Assembly (NCBI GenBank): GCA_029204225.1
Contig: CM055100.1
Location: 32,579,645-32,643,644, forward strand
Direction: 5' to 3'
From: Diphasiastrum complanatum
Taxonomy: Eukaryota > Streptophyta > Lycopodiopsida > Lycopodiales > Lycopodiaceae
DNA length: 64,000 nucleotides
Shown one piece after another: positions 12,732 to 23,000 of this stretch. The notes under the pieces are model-generated. The model worked only from the letters and a program-made list of their open reading frames with translations, was not told the DNA's origin and made no database searches. Positions within the stretch are counted from its first letter, which is position 1; the number at the start of each line of letters is the position of its first letter. The translations under genes were made by a program, and so were the position numbers.

Positions 12732-12960
12732 CCTTAACACTTCAATTCCTTTGTTGATCATGAGTAATTTTTTTTTTTTTTTGAGAGAGAGAGAGACCCA
12801 TTTAAGACCTATGTTTCAGGAAAAGCAGTTACAAGAAAATCTATAAAATAATCGCAATCTCTATATTTTGGAAAGAAATTAATCTTCAAAGATGTCTTCC
12901 AATCTCTTCACAGAAACCTCTTATCAACATTTTTTTAATATAAGAACCTAGTGTTCTAGG

Positions 12961-13250
12961 ATTATATCTAATTCTAATGTCTTCATATGTTGGGCACGCT
13001 AGCAGGAAATGTCTTTCATCTTCCACTTTGCAATGTGCAAAGTGGAAGATGAAAGACATTTCCTGCTAGCGTGCCCAACATATGAAGACATACTTTGCAA
13101 AGTGGAAGATGAAAGACATTTCTTGCTTGCATGCCCAACATATAAAGACATTAGAATTAGATATAATGTAAAAATTATTGATTTTTTTCATTGTTTCCAT
13201 CGTCTCTTTGCACATTGCTCCATCTCCCTTGCGCAACTTGTAATTTGAAA
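12961..13250. repeat. Perfect 56-bp-arm hairpin plus third copy, in a LINE-like tail
   Basis: 12,977-13,032 and 13,036-13,091 are exact reverse complements of 56 bp with a 3-nt loop. A third, diverged copy (13,094-13,152) follows in the direct orientation of the right arm. Its downstream flank is also the reverse complement of the left flank (12,961-12,976). The plus-strand translation reads CKVEDERHFLLACPTYEDI, repeated, then RIRYN. This resembles the Cys/His zinc-binding tail (zf-RVT) after non-LTR reverse transcriptases. The hairpin therefore looks like an inverted duplication of a LINE 3' segment. Confidence 0.6.
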
Positions 13251-13394
13251 GGGTTGGCACTTAAATTACAAGTGGGTTTTCTTTTAGACAATAAGATTGA
13301 TGAGGTCATATATGGTTGAGCTTTGTATTCGTGCAATCTATCAAGCTTATCTCTATACAAAAGCACTTTAGTTCTTCTATTCAATCATACCTTA

Positions 13395-14337
13395 TTAAAT
13401 TATTGTGGCAAGAAGGGGCATTTGGTTTTGAAGTGCTATAAGAAGAAAAAGGGATGAAAGCAAAAAAGAAGGCAAGGGAACTTCAGCAATCAAGAGGGAG
13501 ATGGCTTCAAAGAGGAGTCACTCATGGCATGCATGAGTACATCATCAATTTCTATGGAGGAAGATCCTTGGTGGATTGATAGTGGGCTGAGCTCACATCT
13601 GACAAGGCAAAGGGAGTGTTTCTCTTCATTTTAATCATGTTCTAAGAAGTCTATTCTTGTTTCAAATGGTGCTAAATGTGAGATTCATGGTAGGAACCAT
13701 TCCTATTTGGCTTGAATCAAGAAGGAGAGCAAAGCTTCAAAATGTCTTGTATGTTCCTTCAAGGTCTAGAAATTTGTTGAGTGTAAGTCAATTGATTGAA
13801 AATGGATGTAATGTCAAGTTTGATCGAAATACTTGTTTTATCATCAAGAAAGGAAATGTCATTTCCAAAGGGATTAAAGATGTTAGGCTTTTCAAACGTG
13901 ATCTTTGTGTAAGATCTAATCACAATTTGGATGTGATGGAAGTTAAGAGAGATCTTATTTCTCAAGAAGAGAAATTGGAGCATTCCAATCTCAATTCCAT
14001 GGATGTTGGATTTGATGTTAATGAAAAGAATGTTGTTTCAAGTGTGAATGGAAATCCTTCTAATCTTGTTGGTTTCAAGGATCTTGCAAGGCTCAAGGAG
14101 GAGTCAAGTGAAGAAGGTGGTGTAGAGCATCAATCTCTACAACCATGCACACCAAGGGGATCATCAAGACTTGTTTGCATGAGAAAGAATATTATGCAAA
14201 GAAAAGAAACAATCTCATCCACTTCTATCACTTTCATGACTTGTTCGATAGATGGATCAAGTTGCTTTGATGATGTGCCTAAATCTCAAAGTAGACTTGA
14301 GATAATTCCGCCTGACTATGATGCTTTTATGAGATAA
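13395..14337 (+). pseudogene. Copia gag-protease relic with non-canonical downstream ORF
   Basis: A zinc knuckle YCGKKGHLVLKCYKKKK (about 13,401-13,450) is followed after frameshifts by the Copia protease signature WWIDSGLSSHLTRQRECF (about 13,569-13,625). Next come KLQNVLYVPSRSRNLLSVSQ and LIENGCNVKFDRNTCFII (13,735-13,850), the usual text after the active site, and ISKGIKDVRLFKRD. A Copia element should next show the pre-integrase WHxRLGH motif, but it is absent. The frame stays open to 14,337 with acidic, Ser-rich text that I do not recognise. No LTRs were assigned. Confidence 0.75.
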
Positions 14338-14352
14338 AAAATGTGATGATTT

Positions 14353-14814
14353 GTGATTCTCTCAGTTGATAGCATGCCATTGGATCATATGTGTGATGTC
14401 TATCTAATTTCTCAAGGATTTTATGCAAGTAGGATTGGTCAATTCATCCATTCGTTGGATGATGGTGTTTTTACATGTAGTGAGGCAATTTGTAAACACA
14501 TTATGAGAATAAGTGAATCATCCTCCAAGGACACTTATATCCATGATGATGTATTTAGCCTCATTAGATCTGAGTTTGGCATGGAATTCAAGCACGAAGA
14601 AATGATGCAAGATCTTTGTTATTTTAGCATGCATAGTCTTGCCAATCTTGAGGTTTCTAATTCTCAAGATCTTGGTAACATGTTGTTGGATCTTTGTGAT
14701 CCTTATGAGTCAAGAAATCTTGATTTCCTCATGGAGTTGCAACTATTTTCAAGGAGGAGGAGCTTTGGGATCAATCATGGATGGATTAAATCAATGACAA
14801 AAGTGCTAAAATGA
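14353..14814 (+). other. Open frame continuing the Copia relic; unknown
   Basis: 153 open codons in the same frame as the 13,657-14,337 frame, separated only by a cluster of three stops at 14,335-14,349. The text (for example DDGVFTCSEAICKHIMR and SLIRSEFGMEFKHEEMMQ) is of normal protein composition, without repeats or transmembrane segments. I recognise no family. It may be a captured host fragment or a specific tail of a non-autonomous Copia lineage. A further 76-codon frame follows at 14,811-15,041 in another phase. Confidence 0.35.
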
Positions 14815-15103
14815 TGGAAAGCACTTCTTGGTGCTTGGAAATGTTTTTCAATCAAGGAAGCCTTGTCATGGATATGGTGATCTTACTGCAATCTCAGGCT
14901 TATTGGCTGGTTTTCTCAACAAATGCATGCCAAAGAATCCACTTGAAAATCTATTTTTGGCTACTTAAGATTTGGAGAGAACTAGCACACTTATCAAGCT
15001 ATATTTTGAGGAGTGTGAAAATTATGCAAAATCTAGCTTGATATTTTTACATTTTGATGTACATATGTAAATCACACGTGTATGGAGCATTGTCGGCCAG
15101 CCT

Positions 15104-15970
15104 TTACTTACTCGTCTTCAGTAGTGGAGCTACACGACAATGCAAGTGAATATGTAGCATTATGAATGGAACTAGTTTAATATGGAATTTAGGAGAGTAG
15201 AGGAGATAAATCCAACATCCCCCCTTAATCTGGATCCATTTGAATACTTTAATATGTAGACTAAGCAATGCACAAAATTTGTTGTGTGCATCAAGGCTCA
15301 ATGCCTTGGTGAACACATCTGCAACCATGTCCTGCGTTCATCAGTATGTTAAGCTTACATCTCTGTCGAGAATCTTGCCCCTGCCATAGTGATATTTGAT
15401 CTCAATGTGCTTACTCCTAGAGTGAAATCTAGGGTTGGCCGATAAGGCAATGGTACTCTGATTATCACTGAATATGATTGTCGGGGTGAGCTGATTCAGA
15501 CTAATGTTTGACAATAAATTTCTCAACCAAAATGCTTCTTTAATAGATTGAGAAGTAGCAATATACTCTGTATGTCTTATTGACTACTTTACATTGATCA
15601 CATTCGAATTCTACTTTATGTCCTAGATCTGTAATTCTACTACCAGAGAGTAGATTTGTTGACAGATTTGGTACATGAAGGACATTTGAAAGTAGCTTAG
15701 ATTGATCGTTTGCAAAGCTTTATCTTACTGTACCTTCACCTTTGATAGCTTGTGTGTTATTGTCACCAAGATGAACATATCGTTTGGTATTGTAAGGTGC
15801 ATAGGACTCGAAACAGCCGATATGGCTGGTCATGTGCTGTTTGCTCCAGAATCAAGAAACCAGGAGCGATCGTTGGATGCTTCTTGATGGCTAGTCATGA
15901 AGGCATCATGAAATTCACAAGATTTACAAATAATCTAGGGTTTAGGTTTACCCCTCAACCATATGTGACC
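15104..15970 (-). mobile_element. Internally deleted Copia: protease joined to RNase H
   Basis: Minus strand. From 15,970 to 15,590: protease text SWFLDSGANST, YVHLGDNNTQAIKGEG, LSTNLLSGSRITDLGH, FECDQCKVVNKT (frameshifts present). At about 15,578 it jumps directly to the end of RNase H: EYIATSQSIKEAFWLRNLL, FSDNQSTIALSANPRF, HSRSKHIEIKYHYGRGKI and VADVFTKAL, so integrase and RT are missing. A polypurine tract (minus strand TTAAGGGGGGA, at 15,218-15,228) is followed by the start of the 3' LTR, TGTTGGATTTATC, running down from 15,217. The far LTR end was not found. Same family as the relics at 36.9-39.45 kb and 45.1-45.8 kb. Confidence 0.8.
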
Positions 15971-16363
15971 TAACCCTATATTCAATATCCTAAAATAGGT
16001 CATCAACCCTAGAATTGACCTTATGATCTCGAGATCTAGCAACAAGGCAAATATTGCTAAAAATAGTCCTACATTTTCTCTACAATGCTAATGTACATTA
16101 TGTACTCACTTGTACAGATGCCACAAGACCTCGTGTGAGGAATTTACATTGTTGGACATAGGAATAAGCATCTTGACACATGGCATGTGCCACATCACCA
16201 CTTACAAGTGGAATTACATCAAACTAGAAAAGCTAGAATTTACATAGCTTTACTGATTAAGCCAAGGGTTGATCTAAGCTTCAAAAAAACAAAATTTTGA
16301 AGAGGCTTTGTCAATCTATCAGCAATGCATTCTTTACTTGGAACATGCTCCAATAAGACCTCC
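15971..16363. other. Unannotated spacer
   Basis: Sequence between the deleted Copia and the Dof pseudogene. No recognisable feature. Confidence 0.5.
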
Positions 16364-16954
16364 TTAGCTTGGAGGCTTGCTCTCTGGTGTTGGTGATTCC
16401 TCTAAGGATCCATCACTACCTTTCTCATCCAATTCCTGTTCGAAGCTGTTCAAATTGAGTTTTGGCACTACACGTACATCGAGCTCATTCAAATTAGTGA
16501 TACTGCTAGTTGCTGCAGGTGAGCTTGCAGTGTAAGTTAAATCACAAGGGAGTAGTTTATGTGCTGTCAACGCTCCCTCGGCTCTAACACTGAGGTTGCC
16601 AGGAAATGAATTTCCCTGCTACGTAGACCTGTGCCTTTTTCTTCCACGTTCAACACCCATTGGCACATGTCAGAGTATTCCTCCTGCTGTCTAGTACCTC
16701 TGACAGTTCTTGCAAAAGTGGTGAGGCTCGTTGAGATTGTAATTGTTGTTGTACCAAAACTATGTGAAAAGACTGCCGCATTGAAGGCAAGGGACTAATT
16801 TCTCACATTGATAATGTATGTGCTCTTGTAAAGGGCTACACAGAGGCTTTTTACGGAGCTTTCTTTTTGTTTGCAGCTTCCCAATCACCTCTTTGGTTTC
16901 TGAAGTTTCTAGAGCTAATGCTAAACCATTTGCAATACGAAACATCTTGGCCAC
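16364..16954 (-). pseudogene. Dof zinc-finger transcription factor pseudogene
   Basis: The minus strand carries one continuous frame interrupted by three stops that reads as a Dof domain: [34 protein letters not shown]-stop-TAGGIL, stop, HVPMGVERGRKRH (about 16,800-16,640). The CX2C...CX2C zinc ligands and the CKNCQRY(W)TAGG core match CDF-type Dof proteins, where the text is [20 protein letters not shown]. The stops sit where Lys, Trp and Arg are expected and are explained by single-base changes. Open sequence continues on both sides: N-terminal Lys/Arg-rich text from 16,954, and a C-terminal Ser/Glu-rich tail with a stop near 16,364. Dof proteins bind AAAG sites in DNA; this copy is dead. 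Confidence 0.85.
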
Positions 16955-19900
16955 CTTGTTGGCTTCTTTACTCTCATAGCTACTACCTGAATACCTAGTC
17001 AGTTCCTCTTGAAGACATGAATTTGTGTCTGGAAGGAAGGAGTGGACTGACTACACACACAAATCCTTCGACAAAAACTCCAGCCAAATCGCACATATCA
17101 TCTTGCTACTGCTCGCTTTGTCACACGTTGCTGCTCAAAGAAAGAAAGAAATGTGTTGATGCAGATACGAAAAGAACAAAGCAGACAATGGCAGCGGTTT
17201 TACTCTTCCAAAATGAATATGAAAATGTGAATTGCTCTGTTAAATGTGAATGGCAAGTGTGAATCTGAAAATGAGATTGCTCTGTTAAAGATTTCGGAAT
17301 TCATGGAGCAAGATATAAGGAAGGAACATTCAAAAGAATTATTCAAAACAATGAGATATTTTAATTCAAAACTACCTACACATAAAGAATTCTGAGAGAT
17401 AAATATGAATGTAACAGCGAAACAACTGTATTGATAAAGAGCACATGCGAGCTGCTGGAAAGACCAGGTAGAAGCTTTGGACGGACACTGATGACTATTG
17501 ATAATAACCGAATGGTCCCTTCAAAGAATAAGGCACCTACTACAACAGTCCACAAATCGTTTCTCCCCTGATTTATCTCCCAGATCAATGAAGCTAACCA
17601 CATGAGCAACAGGGATAGAAAAAACTATCCGGTAACATGCATCGTATCTTTCCTACATTTTTTTAAACTCGACAACTCCTCTCATTGCTCATGTGTTGCT
17701 CTCAGACAGGAGACTTAGTGAGGGGCGCACCAGCCAGCAGCGATGGAGATGGAGGGGCAATGGAGGGGCGCACCAGCCAGTAGCGATGGAGGGAGCAAGA
17801 ACCTTGGTAGCGATGGAGGGCAGCAAGTGGCCGAGGGCACACCAGGTGCGCGTGCGCGAGAGAGAAAAAAAAATTTAAACGTGAGAGGATGGAGTGGCGT
17901 GATTTTTTTTTACATGTGTGTGATTTTTTATGCGACAGAGCGTGACATTTTTGGCGGCACAGGGTTAATTTTTTGACGGCAACCCTTACACTCTCTCTCT
18001 CTCTCTCAAATATATTTATATATATAGATATAATTGCATGGCACGTTTTGGGAAGTCCCATTAGGGTTTCCTAGAACGTGCACAAAATTCGTTTTTTTGG
18101 AAGTTTTTCCCAAGAGAAATAAAATATATACTATTTTTTTTTGTTTTCTTTGTGTAGAATTTTTTAGGCAGTCTATAAATTTTTTTCCTACTACTATTTT
18201 GGTTTTTTTTAAATGTATCATGTGTTTTTTTAATTTTTCTCAAAAAAAAAAGGCATTCCGGAACGTAGATGCAGCGGAACTGTGTGTGCGTGCGCGCATG
18301 TGTGTCGGTAGCAATACATCCGCAAAAAAATTTGCATATATCATTGTGTAAGTAGCTCTTGTAATATTTATAGCAATATATAAAGATATTTTGTAAGATC
18401 TATGTGCATGTTAAAAGCAATTCCCTTACCCTATCTTGATTTCATAGTGAATGTATTCTTGAAGTTGATTATTATCTGGTGTACTTATCAAACCATATAT
18501 TATATGCCTGATTTTGAAAGTAATTGTGACCTTCCTAATGAAAAGAAACTCCATCAAAAGCCCAAATCAATGAATAAAGGCAGCAGAGTAAATTTTCTCA
18601 AAGCATAAAAATTTAGAGAATTTTCTGCTTCACTTTTAGGACACTAAATCACATAATAGTCCTGGTTTAGGTTTACACCAAAAAGCTCATATGTCCATGG
18701 ACATGCAGTCATCAATGTGAAGAGAATGATGCCCAAGCAGACATGACTAGTTGAAAATCTGAAATTATGGTATGTACACACACACACACACACATATCTT
18801 GGTTGATTGAGCCAAAGAGAAATTCCAGATGGAGTATTGGGGTGAATCATGATGCTGTACGTCGTGATGGCTGTTGTGATACTTTGGAAATGTGTCCTCG
18901 TGGTTTAAATAAAATTGCATGCTTGACCCAGTAAAGAAGGGGTCAAAGTGAGAAACAAGTTTGGATGCAATCAAACTTTAATCTCATAGAATCTAATATC
19001 CAAAGCACTAAAAAGGCAACAATGAAGGAAAGGGAGAACAGTAAAAATTCCTTGCTGCATAAATTTTTTCTGTTAGTTATTGAGGCTGTTATTACACAAT
19101 GCAGATTCCAAGGTCTATTTTGAAGAATGAATCAGGAAGTATGTGACCTCAAAGAATGTGCAAGTTTGGACTGAATTTCTTGAGCTTGATTTATTCTCCA
19201 ATGCAGGGTTCTGCTTGGAGCATATCAAAGCCAAAAGCTCTTGTAACAAAAAGTATATTTGTTTCAACTTTACAGGACCACATTAGATTCATAGGTTAGA
19301 AATGAACAAAGGATACCAAAGACCTCGAGACTTTCAGAATACTTTTTATGATTGCATTGTGGGTACTAGCTTCAAGTTCTCTGGCTACAAATGAACCATA
19401 AGACTATTTCAGCTGAATGCTTAAGCTACAAATAAGATCTCATCAGTCAAAAACTGTCACAATCATAAACATGTTCTCCCCAATCATGTTGCTCCCACTG
19501 AAACAGATTTGTGAGATAGGAGTATGTCTAACTTCAGAAATGGAATTGTGAGAGGTCAGTAATGACATTAGCTAAAGAATACAACAGAATGCACATGCAA
19601 TCAATGAAGTCACAAAACCCGCTTCAAACCAAAAAAATAATGCGCAAAAACTTAACCAGCAACGTACTTACAGTATCATCAGTACCCAAGAACAAGATGC
19701 AGTTGAGCTTTTGTAAGAATCTGGGTCATAAACATACCATGCTGTTCCTGCAGAAAAAATAGCATGACACAGTGCAAAAGCAATTGCAGTGCTTCCGCAA
19801 AAAATTTCCTGTTGAACAATTTGTTGAGTTAATAAGCATTACAACTGGATTTGATGATCCCACTCGTTGTGTCATGTTTGTGTACACTGGATCAGGCAAG

Positions 19901-20009
19901 AAATCATCCTTCAATAACTTGACTTTCCTTGCACTTCAAAAGGGAAAGACAGCTTGACTGGGATCTCATCAAATTCATTAGGTTTTTTGTTAGTATGTTT
20001 CAGAGGTTT
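16955..20009. other. Intergenic region between Dof pseudogene and receptor kinase
   Basis: No gene recognised in 3 kb. It contains a short duplicated GC-richer segment (GGGGCGCACCAGCCAG near 17,716 and 17,764), A/T homopolymer runs (18,130-18,250) and a (CA)n tract. The part next to 20,009 must hold the 3' UTR of the receptor kinase, which is on the minus strand. Poly(A) position unknown. Confidence 0.5.
18776..18794. repeat. (AC)n microsatellite
   Basis: About nine AC units in intergenic DNA. Confidence 0.9.
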
Positions 20010-23000
20010 TCAATTTTCCAAATGTACCAGAGGAATCCTCTCTGTTGATGGAGTTGAATGTTCAGAGATTTGTCTTGTTGACATTAGCATGCGGACAACC
20101 TCACGCATTGTTGGCCTTTCCAACGGAGAAATATTTGTACAGAACATCGCAACTTTAAGAAACAAATACATCTCTTCCAAGGATGCTTGTTCAGAGACTG
20201 TTAATCTTGGGTCTAAAATCGTGGAAGCAGGGGCATTTGACTGGATAGCCGTTCTAACCCAAGTCACTAAATCTCCTCCTTGATCTACTGGTTGAATAGG
20301 TGGCCGACCTGTCAGCAGCTCCAAGAGAACAACCCCAAAGCTGTAGATGTCACACTTCTCCGTCACTTTCATTGTATATGCATATTCTGCATTGAAAAAT
20401 ACCCGTGAAAGTCAATTTCAGAAGAGTGATCATTGACGCTTTTTAGGCATAAGTTGAATACAGGCCTGCTATTAGAGCAGAATCAGTAGGTGAAATTGAA
20501 ATTTCAAAGTTCTCCATTAGAGTACCGCAAAAAAGACTAAATCATATATTAATCACTGTCCATATCGGTTTTGCAGTTCAGTTCAACTCCGTTGCAATTC
20601 CTAGATGCAAAAGTTTCATAGCCCAAGTAAGACATTCAAGCACAGTCTCTTCCTTCTGGCAGGTATTAAGACTCAAATTGATAATCTCATAGTGAATATA
20701 GCAAAGCAAATTTTGTGTGAGCATTTGTCACAGTGAGATAGAAGATAAACGTTTCCACGTACAAAAGGTGGCAAGTCATCTCCTGCATCTCATTTCTGAG
20801 CAGAGATCTCACCAAGAATTATGCTTCAAAAAAGGTAGAAAAATTGCTGAAATGTCAAACACCTTCTGTGCCTCAGAAATTGATACAAATGCACAGAAAG
20901 GTACAATAACACAAAATACGAGTACAAAAGATGAGTGGAATATTTGAATGAAAGTTGGAACTCATAATCTATGGCAACGTTTGCTGCTTAAGATCAAGTC
21001 TATGTAATATCTTGGAATATATTACTTCTAAGAACAGTACGAAATTACCTCCAGTGATGTGGATTTATGCGTTTCAGGCTGACTGCAAGTGAAGGGAGAG
21101 ATCGGGGTAGCTGTGCAGAACCATCAGCAATCAGTTCTAGCGGCAGAGGGAAAGAAATTAGTGGTCGTACAGAGCTGCAGAAAGTCAGTCACCAGTTCTA
21201 GTACTCACTGTGGCAGCTCAGCACAATAACTGGAAGTATTGGTGTTCGCTACTAGTTGTGGGCAGGACAAACGTGGTGACGACAGTTTGCTGCTGCATGC
21301 AGCAATCACTATGTCAGGAATGGAAGCAAGAAGTGATGGAGATAGTGGCACCAATAACATGCATGTAGGTTTTCCTAATGGTCAGCATCAGGACATATTT
21401 CATGGAGAGTCATATCTAGAGGGGTTTCTATGGTCGATAGATAAGTAGCTAATGCTGCATCGAGGAACAACACTGCAGCAAGAGGCAATATGCGCGGGGC
21501 CACCGAGCAGGAATAGGCAGCATCATAAGGGGCTTTGCATGGAGAGGCAGCAATTGGAGGGTAAAGCAGTGCATAGAGGAGAGTCTTATGATCTTACACA
21601 GCGGCAGCAGCAGGACAGGCTAGTTGTAACTCAAGAAGGTGGATCCGCAGCAGTCCTACTGGAACATGTAAGAAGCGTAATGCAAAACAACAAGAAAAAA
21701 CAGCAACTCTTACCAAATATTGATGAGAAGATTTATAATTAGGTAGTTTCAATCAAAGAACGCCAATTGGCTGTAGCCTAACATTGAAGTTCCGGTTAGT
21801 TATAGCTTTCTGAAGGATCTAGAGAGCCACATGCATGGTGGTGATCCTATCATCATCCGTGCTCCTCAGCCGTCAGTCTCTAGAGCAGGTGATGTTATGA
21901 CACGGAGCCCTCATGTGGTTTTTCATGCAGCTTTTGATTCTGGTTACAAAGCTCATCTCTTGTTGCAATTCATGGGAAGGTCTCTATCCTTCAAAGCTCT
22001 GAATACGTTTTGCAATTTTTGTTTGTCTAAACGAAACGTGAAAATCTCTTTGTTGAAGCTTTGGCCAAAGGATCCTTTATATGTCATTTGAACAGTAAGG
22101 CTGATCTTAATTGCATGCTATCTGGAAGATCATACTATATGCGATTGTGCCAGTTTTCTGCTACACAGTTATTTTCTAATGATAATTTTGATATCCTTGA
22201 AGTTCCAATTTGAATAGATTTGCCCTTTTGTCCTCCAAAGCATAGTTATCTGTTGCCGTATTCTGGAAACAAGTTTAGCTCTTCCCATAGAAAATATTTT
22301 CATTCTTCCTCTCATCTTAAAGCATGTATCACGTGGAAGTTGCATTGGCCTTAGGCTAATAGCATTTTTTATTGGTTGCCTCATAAGCAAAAGATTCATT
22401 CCCATTGCCTGTAAGATTCGTGCTATAGATATAAGAAATTAGGTCATTAGATCAGTGTATGTCCATTCCCTCCCTTCAATCTCGAGTTCAGCCTGCTACT
22501 ATCGAGGCAAAATTTTCTGACACAAATTCCCTCAAGTCAACCAATGATGTAGACGTGTACAATAAATCCTGGAACCCTTACAGTTAACACACATTCTAAG
22601 GAGACAACATCTTACTACTATCATATGTGTAAAAATTATAAAGCTTCGCATCGATACTGTTCTATGTTACTATATTGTTAGTTCTGGGCTTCCTTTCAAA
22701 GACTATTTGGAAATGTCCGGAAATTGGCCGCATTACAAGGACCCCTCTAAAACCTTCTAGGATGCTTCTAACTAAGGATAGGTAGGAGCCAGAGCTTCAC
22801 ATTTCTCAGACTTTTGAGTTTGGCGTTGTGAGTGCTTTGTAGGGGAGTTCTATTTTGTGGAGATCTTAGTTGAAGAGCTGCCTGAGCTATCAGCAGGTCT
22901 TTCATTAACTTTTCTTGATTGGAGAATGCATTGAGGGATGTCATTTGTTGTCTTTGTTCTTCATTTGATGCCAATATCTGTGATTGAGTTCATAGCATGG

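Noticed and set aside
17376-17609. Hydrophobic 77-codon minus frame
   Set aside because: Looks membrane-like by composition only; no homology, no flanking exon signals.
18034-18351. 105-codon Phe/Lys-rich frame
   Set aside because: Produced by A/T homopolymers on both strands.
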